Part shown: one piece after another, positions 19,592 through 28,979 of the stretch | Position numbering within the stretch: position 1 is the first letter of the stretch | How the letters are laid out: each line of letters opens with the position of its first letter | NCBI GenBank assembly: GCA_003278855.1 | Contig: QCCU01000007.1 | Span: 23,619 to 87,618 of the forward strand | Direction of reading: 5' to 3' | Source of the DNA: Prochlorococcus sp. AG-347-M23 | GTDB taxonomy: Bacteria; Cyanobacteriota; Cyanobacteriia; PCC-6307; Cyanobiaceae | Length of the DNA stretch: 64,000 nucleotides | Translations under genes and position numbers: made by a program | Notes under the pieces: generated by a model | Told to the model about the DNA's origin: nothing | Databases searched by the model: none | The model's input: the letters and a program-made list of their open reading frames with translations, nothing else

Positions 19592-19647
19592 TAAATCCCG
19601 AAACCGCCCTAAATTGATTAGTATAAAAAAAATGTAATGAGGTTTAA

Positions 19648-20304
19648 ATGGGAGAACTCTCTGTAAGGGAATTACCTTTATTTCCTTTGCCAGAGGTAGT
19701 TCTTTTTCCTCAAGAAGTATTGCCTTTACATATTTTTGAATCGAGATATAGGATTATGCTCCAATCTGTACTTGAAAGTGATTCTATGTTTGGAGTGATT
19801 AAGTGGGATCCAACTACTAAAAGTATGGCTAACGTGGGATGTTGCGCACAAATTTTAAAACATCAAACTGCAGAGGATGGGAGAAGTAATATTATTACTC
19901 TCGGTCAACAAAGATTTCAAGTCTTAGAAATTACCCGTTCGACACCATTTTGTTCCGCTATGGTTAGTTGGATTAGTGATGATAATATTGATGACTTTCA
20001 AAAATTAGATTCTCTAAAAGATTCAGTAAAAGAAGCACTTAGTGATGTAATTAATTTAACGAGTAAATTGACTAATACTAAGAAAAATCTACCTGATAAA
20101 TTACCTGACAACCCAATGGATTTATCATTTTGGATAGGAGCTCATTTGGGCGGTCCTGTTGCGGAAGAACAGCAAAGACTTCTTGAGGAGAGAAATACTT
20201 TTACCCGTTTGCAAAGAGAATATGAAATGCTTGATCATACAAGAAAACAACTTGCTGCAAGAACAGCATTGAAAGAGAGTTTTCCTGATATTAAAGAAAA
20301 TTGA
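19648..20304 (+). CDS. LON substrate-binding domain protein
   Basis: A 218-residue protein resembling the N-terminal domain of Lon protease (PUA-like) without the ATPase or protease parts. It starts with ELPLFPLPEVVLFPQEVLPL and HIFESRYRIM, the family signature. Standalone LON-domain proteins are common in cyanobacteria and chloroplasts; their function is unsettled and probably involves binding unfolded or nascent proteins. The C-terminal third is a charged helix (about 170-215). Its TGA is immediately followed by the ATG of the methyltransferase, so the two genes are translationally linked. Confidence 0.88.
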   Translation: MGELSVRELPLFPLPEVVLFPQEVLPLHIFESRYRIMLQSVLESDSMFGVIKWDPTTKSMANVGCCAQILKHQTAEDGRSNIITLGQQRFQVLEITRSTPFCSAMVSWISDDNIDDFQKLDSLKDSVKEALSDVINLTSKLTNTKKNLPDKLPDNPMDLSFWIGAHLGGPVAEEQQRLLEERNTFTRLQREYEMLDHTRKQLAARTALKESFPDIKEN

Positions 20305-21240
20305 ATGTTTGAGTTATTATCCCCTTTTTTTTTATTAGTTTTATTCTTTCTAGTCCTAGCACTAATATGGAGAAATAATGCTAGAAAATATATTTCTTCC
20401 GGTACAGTAGCTTCTGCATATGATGCTTGGACCCAGGATAAATTACTTGAGAGATTATGGGGAGAACATATACATTTGGGTTTTTATCCTTCAGGGAAAA
20501 AAAATATTGATTTTAGAAAGGCTAAAGTTCAGTTTGTTCATGAATTAGTCAAATGGAGTGGTTTAGATAAATTACCAAAAGGTTCCAGAATACTTGATGT
20601 AGGTTGTGGAATAGGGGGAAGTTCTAGGATTCTTGCAGAATATTATGGGTTTAATGTAACTGGTATCACAATTAGTTCGGCCCAAGTTAAAAGAGCAAGA
20701 GAACTTACGCCTCATGGGCTAAATTGCAACTTCCAAGTTATGGATGCTTTGGATTTGAAATTTGAAGATGGATCATTTGATGCCGTCTGGAGTGTTGAGG
20801 CTGGAGCACACATGAATGATAAAACAAGGTTTGCAGATGAAATGCTTAGAACTCTAAGACCTGGAGGATATTTCGCGTTGGCTGATTGGAACTCAAGAGA
20901 TCTCGGTGCTTACCCCCCATCATTTTTTGAAAAGTTGGTTCTTAAACAATTACTTGAACAATGGGTACATCCTAATTTTATTAGTATTAATGAATTTAGT
21001 AACATTCTTAGAACTAACGAAAATAGTTCGGGAATAGTTATTTCTGAAAATTGGAATTCCTATACAAATCCTTCATGGTACGACTCCATTATTGAAGGTA
21101 TTCGAAGACCCTTCGTAATTTTGTCACTCGGCCCATTTGCGATAGTGAAGTCGATTAGAGAGATTCCAACAATACTTCTAATGAATTGGGCATTTAGAAA
21201 AGGTTTAATGGAGTTTGGAGTTTATAAATGTAGAGGATAA
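20305..21240 (+). CDS. MPBQ/MSBQ methyltransferase (tocopherol and prenylquinone pathway)
   Basis: An S-adenosylmethionine methyltransferase with an N-terminal membrane anchor (residues 3-23). It closely resembles from memory the Synechocystis Sll0418 enzyme, which methylates 2-methyl-6-phytylbenzoquinol on the way to tocopherol. Shared features are AYDAWTQDKLLERLWGEHIH, the SAM loop ILDVGCGIGGSSRILA (about 95-110), FNVTGITISSAQVKRARELT, WSVEAGAHMNDK and the C-terminal SIREIPTILLMNWAF. Length 311 fits. It starts directly after the LON-domain gene and converges with pheA one base later. Action on another quinol (for example a plastoquinone precursor) is also possible. Confidence 0.82.
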   Translation: MFELLSPFFLLVLFFLVLALIWRNNARKYISSGTVASAYDAWTQDKLLERLWGEHIHLGFYPSGKKNIDFRKAKVQFVHELVKWSGLDKLPKGSRILDVGCGIGGSSRILAEYYGFNVTGITISSAQVKRARELTPHGLNCNFQVMDALDLKFEDGSFDAVWSVEAGAHMNDKTRFADEMLRTLRPGGYFALADWNSRDLGAYPPSFFEKLVLKQLLEQWVHPNFISINEFSNILRTNENSSGIVISENWNSYTNPSWYDSIIEGIRRPFVILSLGPFAIVKSIREIPTILLMNWAFRKGLMEFGVYKCRG

Positions 21241-21241
21241 A

Positions 21242-22087
21242 TTAATCTAGTTCAACATTTTCAGAAAAATAATTTCCAAAGTCTACAAAATTCTTGCAAA
21301 GTGGTTTTAGCTTATTTTTTAATTCAAGGAGATTTTTAATGTTATTTTGATTATTGATTTCTAAATCAACATAAATTATGTATTCTCCTAATTCTCTTTT
21401 TGAAGGTCTCGATTCAATTTTACTCATATTAAACCCAAAATCTGCAATATAATTTATTGCTTTAAGCAAAGCACCAGGCTTATTTGAAATTAATGAGAAA
21501 GCAAAACTGGCAATATTAGCTAAATTTGAATTTGATTCCCTGCTCAATAAAACAAATCTAGTGCAATTGCCTGGCACATCATTAATAGGAAAGGCTAATT
21601 CTTTCAGTCCTTTGATTTGAATTAGCGATTTTGAACCGATAGCAGCTCTAAATTTACTCCCCTTGATCATATTGACAGCTTCTGATGTTGAATTTGTTGG
21701 AAGAGGAATTGCATTTGGAAGATTCTCAGATAACCATTCTGAACATTGAGCTAATGCTTGAGGATGAGATAATACTTCTGAAATGCTAGAAAGTTCTCCA
21801 TCACTAATTAATGCATGTTTGATAGGTAAAACAATTGCTTTATTTATAAGAATTTCAGGAAATTTCCAAAGGGCATCTAGAGTAGCTGTAACTCCCCCTT
21901 CTACAGAATTTTCTATAGGGACTACAGCAGCATCACAATTGTTGTACGCTATTGATTTAATGACCGAATGTAACCCATTACATGGTACAAATATAGGTGT
22001 CTGAAAATTGGCAAGCTTTGATAATATATGGGCTGCTTTTTCTGCGTATGTTCCTTGAGGACCTAAATATGCAACTTGTTTGCGCAT
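21242..22087 (-). CDS. pheA: Prephenate dehydratase
   Basis: PheA converts prephenate to phenylpyruvate in phenylalanine synthesis. The catalytic lobes show AYLGPQGTYAEKAA at the start, VPIENSVEGGV near residue 77 and the NCTRFVLLSR segment with the key Thr-Arg-Phe. The C-terminal ACT domain contains the phenylalanine-binding ESRPSKRELGEY motif, implying feedback inhibition. At 281 residues it is a monofunctional enzyme with no chorismate mutase domain. It is transcribed leftward, divergent from the DUF1997 gene. Confidence 0.96.
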   Translation of the reverse strand: MRKQVAYLGPQGTYAEKAAHILSKLANFQTPIFVPCNGLHSVIKSIAYNNCDAAVVPIENSVEGGVTATLDALWKFPEILINKAIVLPIKHALISDGELSSISEVLSHPQALAQCSEWLSENLPNAIPLPTNSTSEAVNMIKGSKFRAAIGSKSLIQIKGLKELAFPINDVPGNCTRFVLLSRESNSNLANIASFAFSLISNKPGALLKAINYIADFGFNMSKIESRPSKRELGEYIIYVDLEINNQNNIKNLLELKNKLKPLCKNFVDFGNYFSENVELD

Positions 22088-22139
22088 GATTAATTGTAAA
22101 AAAAAGAGAGATCAAATAAGCATTGGAGGAATATAGAAC

Positions 22140-22658
22140 ATGCTATTGTCTTTTGATGCTAAACAGAAACTCAAGCTTTCCGTAACACGTAATAAAGAAT
22201 ATCTTTCTAAATATCTTTTGGAAGAAGAAAGAGTTGTTGGAGCAATGCTTGACTCCAAGAAATTAGTACCAGAAGGAGTAGGTAGATATAAGTATACAGT
22301 AACAAGTTTTAAGGTTTTTCAATTAGATATTAACCCTGTTGTCTCAATTGCAGTAGAAAATAAAGATGGAATTTTAAAAATGAGTGCCCTTGAGAGTACA
22401 TTGGATGGTTTGGGGATGATAGATGATTTTAATCTGATTTTGAAAGCAAATTTGGAAGCAACTGATATTGGTTTAGAAGGTGAGGCGCTTCTTGGGGTGT
22501 CTGTAAGCCAACCCCCTCTACTGAAGCTGGTACCAAAGAAAATTTTGGAATCTACTGGTCATTCGGTATTAAATGGGATTCTGTTGGGTATAAAGTCAAG
22601 GGTTCAGCAGCAACTCGTAAAAGATTTTTTAGATTGGTGTGAATTAAATAAGATTTGA
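22140..22658 (+). CDS. DUF1997 family protein
   Basis: A 172-residue protein resembling DUF1997, found in cyanobacteria and plastids, with a predicted START-like, hydrophobic-pocket fold but no established function. It shows an N-terminal [13 protein letters not shown] strand, a central region with [21 protein letters not shown] (segments near residues 46-66) and a long final helix. A strong ribosome site (GGAGGA at 22125-22130) fixes the ATG start. Its last 15 bases overlap the 3' end of rnhB on the other strand. Confidence 0.82.
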   Translation: MLLSFDAKQKLKLSVTRNKEYLSKYLLEEERVVGAMLDSKKLVPEGVGRYKYTVTSFKVFQLDINPVVSIAVENKDGILKMSALESTLDGLGMIDDFNLILKANLEATDIGLEGEALLGVSVSQPPLLKLVPKKILESTGHSVLNGILLGIKSRVQQQLVKDFLDWCELNKI

Positions 22659-23225
22659 TTTTTTTAAAAAACTTTTCCTATGAAGTTTAGTTATTCCATT
22701 TTTTTTGATTAATGAAAGATGCTCTCTTGTCCCATAACCTTTATTTTTAAATATCAAGTATCCTGAGTATTTTTTTTCTAACCTCTCCATTAGATTGTCG
22801 CGAGAAACTTTGGCAACTATGCTTGCTGAAGCTATAGAGATAAACTTTGAGTCTCCAGATATTATGTTTTTTTGAATTCCCTGCCATGGCCTTAATAATA
22901 AGGGACCATCAATTATTAATTCAGATGGCTTTTTTTTTAATTTTTTTAAAGCTCTTATCATTGAAAGTTCTGTCGCTACCCTGATACCTAACTTATCTAT
23001 TTCTCTGGCAGAAGATTGCCCAATTCCATAATCTGAAGAGAGTAATAAAATTTTTGGTAAAAGTAATTTTCTTTTGGTGGGAGTTAGTTTTTTACTATCT
23101 GTTACTCCAAATTGTTTTAAGATAAATTTATTTTTTTCAGTTAATACTACAGCTGCTGCAAAAACTGGACCAAAAATTGCTCCCCTTCCAACTTCATCTA
23201 TTCCAACTTCGAAAACTTTATTCAA
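22644..23225 (-). CDS. rnhB: Ribonuclease HII
   Basis: RNase HII removes single ribonucleotides from DNA and degrades RNA-DNA hybrids. The metal-binding DEVGRG motif is at residues 10-15, and [13 protein letters not shown] and the later KVSRD segment carry further active-site residues. Length 193 is normal. The start is TTG (23223-23225), giving [15 protein letters not shown], and overlaps the end of rne by 8 bases, so the pair is translationally coupled. The coupling of two RNA-degrading enzymes is common in cyanobacteria. Confidence 0.93.
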   Translation of the reverse strand: MNKVFEVGIDEVGRGAIFGPVFAAAVVLTEKNKFILKQFGVTDSKKLTPTKRKLLLPKILLLSSDYGIGQSSAREIDKLGIRVATELSMIRALKKLKKKPSELIIDGPLLLRPWQGIQKNIISGDSKFISIASASIVAKVSRDNLMERLEKKYSGYLIFKNKGYGTREHLSLIKKNGITKLHRKSFLKKSNLI

Positions 23226-25044
23226 TGCTTGCTGAAGATCTTCTTCTTTTTTTTCTTGAATTGTTTAGCTCATCTGTAATGTCAATCTCATTCTTTTTAT
23301 CTGTAAATACAACTTCATTATTTTCATTGGTTTTATTTGTTGATTGATTTTTAGAATTTGGATTTGCTTCAATTTTAATTTGAATCTTTTCTTCTCCCGA
23401 TTTTGATATTTTTTTTATTTGTTTTGCTTTTGTTTTTTTATTTTCTAAGGGTTTTTCAGTTTCTTTATTACTTTCTTTTAAACGTACAAAATTATTGCTG
23501 GTGAGATATTCTTTACCTAACTTTATAAGTGGATTAATACCTAAGTGACTGAAAACAATTTTTTCTTCATTTGTAAGATCAACTGTTATTATATTTTTTT
23601 CTTTTGCATTTGATTGGTTCAAAATATCATGATCATTTTCTTTTTCTTTTTTATTAGAAGAATTCTCTTTACTTAAGTCTTTGGAGTTAATGAATTCCTT
23701 ATTAATTATTTTTTCCTGCTCATCAGTTGATTGAGAAGCATCTGGCTCTAAAGACTTTAGATTGTTTGATTGATTAGATTTATTTTCAACATTTTTAATT
23801 TTTAAGTTAGAAATTTCATGATTTAATATATTTTCTACATGACCTGTACCATCGCATGTAGAACATTTTTTGCCGAATAATTCATATATATTTTGACCTT
23901 GTCTTTTTCTGGTTAATTCTACTAATCCTAATTCAGTAAGCTGTGCTATTTGAGGCCTAGCAGAATCATCCTTTATTGCTGACGTAAAATGCTCAAGTAA
24001 CTGAAATTGATCTCTTCTAGATTCCATATCGATAAAATCTATTACTATAACTCCACCAATATTTCTTAATTTCATTTGCCTTGAGATTTCAACTGCTGCT
24101 TCGCAGTTTGTCCACAAAACGGTTTGTCTTGAATTTGCCGATCTTGTAAATGATCCAGAGTTTACATCGATTACTGTTAAAGCTTCAGTAGGTTCGATAA
24201 TGATATAACCACCTGAAGGGAGATCCACTCTGGGCTGGAGGGCTTTTTGAATTGTTTTCTTAATTTCGTACTTTTCGAAAATATGTTGGTTTAAACTGTT
24301 ATCGTGAAATTCAATTTCTATATCAGATTCATAATTTATTAAAAAATCTTTTGCCCTTGCTACTGAAAATTTACTATCAATAATTATGCTTTGAGTTGAT
24401 TCTTTAATATAATCTCTTAAGATTTTAAGAGAGAAATCGTCATCTCTTTTTATTAAATTTGGAGGATTAGAAGCTTCTGAAACTTTTAGTACATTTTCCC
24501 ATTGTTGAATTAATTGTTCTAAATCTTCAATTAGAAGTTCTTCTTTTATTTTTTCAGCTTCCGTTCTGAATAACAAGCCAGTGCTGGGTGGTTTTATTAA
24601 AACCCCAAGAGCTTTCAAACGGCTTCGTTCAGTTTCTGTATTTATTTTTCTTGAAATATTTACTCCTTGGCCATATGGCTGTAATATCAAGTATTTTCCT
24701 GGGATTGAAATACTTCCAGTTAGTCTGGGCCCTTTAGATCCTGTGGGTTCCTTTATTACCTGTACAAGAACTTTTTGTTTAGGTTCTAGTAATTCAGTTA
24801 TTCCAAATGTCCCTTTTTTAAGTCTTAGTGGACCTAAATCTGAAACATGGATGAATCCATTTTTCTCACTTTCACCAATATTTATAAAAGCGGCATCAAT
24901 GCCAGGGAGAACATTTTCAACTGTTCCTAAAAAAATATCGCCAATTTGATATTGACCTTGTGCGACGATTAATTCATCAACTCGATCATCTGTGAGTAGT
25001 GCTGCTATTCGCGCCTGCTCAGCGATGATAATTTGCTGAGACAT
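23218..25044 (-). CDS. rne: Ribonuclease E/G
   Basis: RNase E is the main endonuclease of mRNA decay and rRNA processing. The 608-residue chain has an S1 RNA-binding domain (about 30-120), the catalytic metal aspartates Asp293 (VIDVNSGSF) and Asp336 (VIDFID), and the Zn-link cysteines Cys394 and Cys397 (CSTCDG). A long, Lys/Asn-rich, disordered tail follows. It ends [13 protein letters not shown], close to the Arg-rich nonapeptide that recruits PNPase in other cyanobacteria, so a small degradosome is expected. The leader contains an inverted repeat (25086-25112) that may serve autoregulation. Confidence 0.95.
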   Translation of the reverse strand: MSQQIIIAEQARIAALLTDDRVDELIVAQGQYQIGDIFLGTVENVLPGIDAAFINIGESEKNGFIHVSDLGPLRLKKGTFGITELLEPKQKVLVQVIKEPTGSKGPRLTGSISIPGKYLILQPYGQGVNISRKINTETERSRLKALGVLIKPPSTGLLFRTEAEKIKEELLIEDLEQLIQQWENVLKVSEASNPPNLIKRDDDFSLKILRDYIKESTQSIIIDSKFSVARAKDFLINYESDIEIEFHDNSLNQHIFEKYEIKKTIQKALQPRVDLPSGGYIIIEPTEALTVIDVNSGSFTRSANSRQTVLWTNCEAAVEISRQMKLRNIGGVIVIDFIDMESRRDQFQLLEHFTSAIKDDSARPQIAQLTELGLVELTRKRQGQNIYELFGKKCSTCDGTGHVENILNHEISNLKIKNVENKSNQSNNLKSLEPDASQSTDEQEKIINKEFINSKDLSKENSSNKKEKENDHDILNQSNAKEKNIITVDLTNEEKIVFSHLGINPLIKLGKEYLTSNNFVRLKESNKETEKPLENKKTKAKQIKKISKSGEEKIQIKIEANPNSKNQSTNKTNENNEVVFTDKKNEIDITDELNNSRKKRRRSSASIE

Positions 25045-25338
25045 ATAATTGATTCTGAATGATTTGGATTTTGAAAATCGTCTAAATTAAAGAATTAGAT
25101 TTTATCTTTAATAAGCAATTTTGTTGGCTATTATTATTTACTTTTTAAAATTAATAAAGTTAATAGTGATTGAATTATGCTGTTTATAAAGCTTTAAACG
25201 ATTTTCAAACTAATTGAAACTGATTTTACAGCTATGATTATCTCTTGAATTAACCATAACTAAGATAATTTTAACATCTAATCACCACTAAAGCACGTTA
25301 ATACATTATTCTAATATTGGAGATATTTTTTATCTAAA
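25045..25338. other. Divergent promoter region rne / dapL
   Basis: A 294-base AT-rich gap serving two divergent genes. Besides the rne leader hairpin it holds an 11-bp inverted pair, TTTGAAAATCG at 25070-25080 and CGATTTTCAAA at 25199-25209. TATGAT at 25233-25238 is a possible -10 for dapL, but the nearest -35-like TTGAAA is too close (13 bases). No small ORF stands out. Confidence 0.5.
25086..25112 (-). promoter_or_regulatory. Hairpin in the rne leader
   Basis: Eight-base arms ATTAAAGA (25086-25093) and TCTTTAAT (25105-25112) can form a stem with an 11-base loop, 42 bases before the rne ATG. A second symmetric element, GATTTTGAAAATC at 25067-25079, lies between it and the start. Structured AU-rich leaders are known to mediate RNase E self-control in other bacteria. 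Here that is inference. Confidence 0.4.
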
Positions 25339-26565
25339 GTGGTTCAAGTAAACGAAAATTATTTAAAACTCAAAGCAGGCTATTTATTCCCTGAAATTGC
25401 TAAAAGGGTAAAAAAATATTCTCAATCTAATAAGAATGTTGAAATTATTAAGCTTGGCATAGGAGATGTTACAGAACCATTACCTAGAGTATGCATAGAG
25501 GCTATGGGTAAAGCTTTAGATGAAATGGGAACAAAAGATGGTTTCAGAGGTTATGGACCAGAACAAGGTTATTCTTGGCTAAGAGAAAAAATATCTGAGC
25601 ATGATTTTATTTCTAGAGGGTGTCAAATTTCACCTGAAGAAATCTTTGTTTCAGATGGCTCTAAATGCGATAGTAGCAATATTTTAGATATTCTTGGCAA
25701 AGACAATTCAATTGCTGTAACAGATCCTGTTTATCCTGTTTATGTAGACAGTAACGTCATGACAGGCAGGACTGGTGATGCTCTTGAAAATGGTACTTAT
25801 CAAGGATTAACATATCTTGCAATAAACGAGGAGAACAACTTTCTGCCAAAACTACCTGAAAAAAAAGTTGATATTTTATATCTTTGTTTTCCTAATAATC
25901 CGACCGGGGCAACTATCACTAAAAAAGAATTGAAAAAGTGGGTTGACTATGCTCTTCAAAACAAATCTCTGATACTTTTTGATGCAGCTTATGAAGCATT
26001 TATTCAAGATAATGATATTCCACATTCAATCTATGAGATTGAGGGGGCGAAGGATTGTGCTATTGAATTTAGATCTTTTTCAAAGAATGCAGGATTCACA
26101 GGAGTTAGATGTGCTCTTACAGTAATACCAAAAAATCTCAAAGGTTTGAGCTCAAAAAATGAGGAAATAGACTTATGGCCTCTTTGGAATAGACGACAAT
26201 CTACAAAGTTCAATGGAGTAAGTTATGTGGTTCAGAGAGGAGCAGAGGCTGTTTATTCTCTTGAAGGGAAGCAACAAGTGAGAGGTTTAATTGATTTTTA
26301 TATGGAAAATGCAAAAATCATGAAAAATAAACTTCAGAATGCAGGATATCAAGTTTATGGTGGGGATAATGCTCCTTATATCTGGATTAAAGTTCCTGAT
26401 CAAATGACATCTTGGGACTTTTTTGATTTCCTTCTGCAAAAAGTCAGTGTAGTGGGAACACCTGGCAGCGGATTTGGATTGTCAGGAGAAGGTTATTTTC
26501 GCTTGTCAGCATTTAACTCACGATCAAACGTTATTGATGCAATGGAAAGAATAATTAATATATAA
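25339..26565 (+). CDS. dapL: LL-diaminopimelate aminotransferase
   Basis: DapL makes LL-diaminopimelate directly from tetrahydrodipicolinate, the single-step lysine and peptidoglycan route used by cyanobacteria and plants. The 408-residue PLP enzyme shows [30 protein letters not shown], the CFPNNPTGA segment and Lys249 in [13 protein letters not shown] as the PLP lysine. The start is GTG at 25339, giving [11 protein letters not shown]. clpS follows 32 bases after the stop. No dapD, dapC or dapE gene is nearby, which suits the DapL pathway. Confidence 0.96.
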   Translation: MVQVNENYLKLKAGYLFPEIAKRVKKYSQSNKNVEIIKLGIGDVTEPLPRVCIEAMGKALDEMGTKDGFRGYGPEQGYSWLREKISEHDFISRGCQISPEEIFVSDGSKCDSSNILDILGKDNSIAVTDPVYPVYVDSNVMTGRTGDALENGTYQGLTYLAINEENNFLPKLPEKKVDILYLCFPNNPTGATITKKELKKWVDYALQNKSLILFDAAYEAFIQDNDIPHSIYEIEGAKDCAIEFRSFSKNAGFTGVRCALTVIPKNLKGLSSKNEEIDLWPLWNRRQSTKFNGVSYVVQRGAEAVYSLEGKQQVRGLIDFYMENAKIMKNKLQNAGYQVYGGDNAPYIWIKVPDQMTSWDFFDFLLQKVSVVGTPGSGFGLSGEGYFRLSAFNSRSNVIDAMERIINI

Positions 26566-26597
26566 TTATTAGTACAATTTAGACCCTAAAAATTTTA

Positions 26598-26915
26598 ATG
26601 TTATCCATAAAGTTAGAACAAAGTGTAAGTAATAATTCAGCAGTGATTGAAAAGAAACCTGCTGAATTAAAAAATAAATCTCCAAAATATAAGGTCTTAC
26701 TTCATAATGATCCAGTTAATTCTATGGAGTATGTAACTATTTCACTAAGAGAAGTTGTGCCGCAATTAAGTGAACAAGATGCCATCACAATTATGCTTGA
26801 GGCACACAATACGGGTGTAGGTTTGGTAATTGTTTGTGATTTAGAGCCAGCAGAATTCTACTCAGAATCATTAAAATCTAAAGGCATTTCTAGTTCAATT
26901 GAAAAAGAGGATTAA
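26598..26915 (+). CDS. clpS: ATP-dependent Clp protease adaptor ClpS
   Basis: ClpS delivers proteins with destabilising N-terminal residues to the Clp protease. The 105-residue protein has a short flexible N-terminus and then the family core, KVLLHNDPVNSMEYV, with the Asn-Asp pair of the binding pocket, and LEAHNTGVGLVIVCDLEPAEFY. Cyanobacteria usually have two ClpS paralogues and which one this is cannot be decided here. It lies 32 bases after dapL and converges with the radical SAM gene. Confidence 0.92.
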   Translation: MLSIKLEQSVSNNSAVIEKKPAELKNKSPKYKVLLHNDPVNSMEYVTISLREVVPQLSEQDAITIMLEAHNTGVGLVIVCDLEPAEFYSESLKSKGISSSIEKED

Positions 26916-26930
26916 AAACTGTTGAATTTA

Positions 26931-28550
26931 TTATTTAGAATAAGCTAATTTCCTTTCCGATAAAGGACGCACTGTTAAGGATTCTTTTAAGGAGGACTTA
27001 CCATATTCTCTCTCGAGAATATTGATAACTGTTTTGCCAAATTCATCTTCTGGATTATCAAAAGCTTCCAAGCAAACCTGACCAAGTTTTTTACCTAGTG
27101 AGCCTGGATTCCAAAGAAGTTTTCTAGCTGTCCAGGGCATCATGCTCATTGGATTGTAATTTGGTTTCAAAATTTTATTTTCCAAGGCATACTTCTCAAG
27201 AAGAGTATGAGGTTGTAAACCTATAAAGAATATAGCTGGATCAACTAAGCCTTTACCAAAAATATTTTCTAATTCTCTATGGTAAGCAATTGTTTGTCTT
27301 ATAGTGCTGGGCGTTTCATCAAAAACATTAAATGAATAATTGACTGAAACATGATTCTTGAAACCTGATTTGACTAACATTCTGCAATTATTTAATACGG
27401 TTTCAAGGTCATATGCTAATCTCATTTTTCTAACAAGTTCTTGAGATCCCGACGTGATACCTATTTCAAAATAGCTCATACCTGTATCAACCATAAGCTG
27501 AGCTAGTTCAGCATCAATATTATCTGCTCTGATGTAGGCAGCCCAATTAATATCATCCCAGCCTTGATCTTTAATTGCTTTCAAAAGTGTTTTTGCATCT
27601 TCAATATGTTTTTTGGCTGGAATAAACTGTGCATCAGTGAACCAAAATCCCCTTACCCCAAGATCATACAATTGTTTCATTTCTTTGATTACTTCGTTAA
27701 CAGGATTAACGCGAACCTGTTTCCCCTCCACAACTGTATAAACGCAGAAACAACAATTATGCGGACATCCTCTTTTTGTTTGCACTCCAACGTAGTAGTC
27801 TCCACCTTCAATATACCAGTTGAATTCAGGCCATATTGATTTAATATATTGATAGTTGCAGGCAGTTTTAACAGTGCCTGAAGGTTGTTCATGTATTAAT
27901 TTGTTTCGAGGCTTTTGTCCTGCAATGTAACATCTTTCTTCCTCGATTGAATCTCCTCTAATAATTTTTTCTATAAGATTTTCTCCCTCTCCAACTGAAA
28001 TAACAGTTCCTTTTGGGAGTAGATTCCCCAATTGTTCATAGAAGACACTAACAGCTCCACCTCCTAAAATTACTTTTACATTCTTGTTATATTTTTGTGC
28101 TCTTTTTAGTCCCAGCTTGACTAAAGAAGTATTTCTATATATTTCTCCATAATGAGATGCAATTAATTTTAATCCTCCCCAGGAACCTCTAATTTTTTTA
28201 AGGATATTTTTTGAGTAGAAAACTTCAAAAGAGTTTTGTAGGGGATTTCCGCTTCTACCATCAACAGGTGCATAAATTTGTATATCTCTCCATGAAAAAA
28301 TGATAAGATGTGGTCTAAATTGATCAATTTTTCTAGATAAGTATTTGGAAACTTTATTAGATGGAATTATTGCGAGATCTATGAATTGCTGCTCTATATC
28401 TGGAAAAGATTTATGAATATGGTCTGCTAAATAAATAGGTCCAATTGGAAATATTGGATTACATGGCAGTCTTACCGTTAGGATTTTGCCATAGTGCTTT
28501 CTTTGGTAATCTTTTTTATTTAAATTTTTTAACTTCAAATTAAAATTCAT
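26931..28550 (-). CDS. Radical SAM protein with B12-binding-type N-terminal domain
   Basis: A 539-residue protein with the BchE-like architecture: an N-terminal Rossmann-type domain (about 20-200, NPIFPIGPIYLADHI and VILGGGA), then a radical SAM barrel whose cluster cysteines are Cys262, Cys266 and Cys269 (CPHNCCFC). The cobalamin signature DxHxxG is not visible, so B12 may not bind. The family performs methylation, cyclisation or ring chemistry on varied substrates; no substrate can be read here. It is a single gene, convergent with clpS. I do not call it BchE because the overall resemblance is only architectural. Confidence 0.82.
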   Translation of the reverse strand: MNFNLKLKNLNKKDYQRKHYGKILTVRLPCNPIFPIGPIYLADHIHKSFPDIEQQFIDLAIIPSNKVSKYLSRKIDQFRPHLIIFSWRDIQIYAPVDGRSGNPLQNSFEVFYSKNILKKIRGSWGGLKLIASHYGEIYRNTSLVKLGLKRAQKYNKNVKVILGGGAVSVFYEQLGNLLPKGTVISVGEGENLIEKIIRGDSIEEERCYIAGQKPRNKLIHEQPSGTVKTACNYQYIKSIWPEFNWYIEGGDYYVGVQTKRGCPHNCCFCVYTVVEGKQVRVNPVNEVIKEMKQLYDLGVRGFWFTDAQFIPAKKHIEDAKTLLKAIKDQGWDDINWAAYIRADNIDAELAQLMVDTGMSYFEIGITSGSQELVRKMRLAYDLETVLNNCRMLVKSGFKNHVSVNYSFNVFDETPSTIRQTIAYHRELENIFGKGLVDPAIFFIGLQPHTLLEKYALENKILKPNYNPMSMMPWTARKLLWNPGSLGKKLGQVCLEAFDNPEDEFGKTVINILEREYGKSSLKESLTVRPLSERKLAYSK

Positions 28551-28853
28551 GTCATGAAATTTAATGAATTTACCTTATTAATGAATCTAACTACTTTATT
28601 ACTAATTTGGAGAAATTAAAAATCCTAAGAAAATTTTCAAAATATTTTATTTAACTTAAGATATAAGAAAATATATATCCAGCATACTTTGAGAAGTTTT
28701 AACCAATCTATCACTTAACACATAAAAAACTTAATCAACGCATTATGACTTCTGTGTCAAAATAAAACATAAAAGGTACAAAAACTAATGATTAAAAATG
28801 ATATTTAATTTTAAAATTTGTTTAATCATTTTAGTTTTAATTTGCTTTTTAAG
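28551..28853. other. Intergenic region between radical SAM gene and tRNA-Thr
   Basis: About 300 AT-rich bases with no convincing ORF. It presumably carries the promoter of the leftward radical SAM gene and the 3' end of the tRNA transcript. The only notable structure is the inverted repeat at 28781-28838. Confidence 0.55.
28781..28838 (-). terminator. Inverted repeat downstream of tRNA-Thr, possible terminator
   Basis: AAAACTAATGATTAAA (28781-28796) pairs with bases 28821-28838, a 16-bp stem with a two-base bulge and a 24-base AT-rich loop. Read on the minus strand it starts 15 bases after the tRNA 3' end and finishes in five T residues. It is weak in GC, so it could equally be a fortuitous repeat. 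Confidence 0.4.
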
Positions 28854-28925
28854 TGCCGATAATTGGAATTGAACCAATGACCTACTGTTTACGAGACAGT
28901 TGCTCTACCCCTGAGCTATATCGGC
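28854..28925 (-). tRNA. tRNA-Thr (anticodon CGT)
   Basis: A 72-base cloverleaf on the minus strand. Acceptor arms GCCGATA and TATCGGC pair fully, the D arm is GCTC/GAGC, the anticodon stem is ACTGT/ACAGT around the loop CTCGTAA (anticodon CGT, codon ACG), and the T arm is ATTGG/CCAAT. The discriminator base is A and CCA is not encoded. Confidence 0.95.
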
Positions 28926-28979
28926 AATATTAAACACTGAATTTTTCATATAGACTTAATTTTATAATTGAAAAAATTT

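Noticed and set aside
28968..28979. TTG start extending the DUF3493 protein by four residues
   Set aside because: The ATG at 28980 gives a natural N-terminus, and the extra residues come from the tRNA upstream region.
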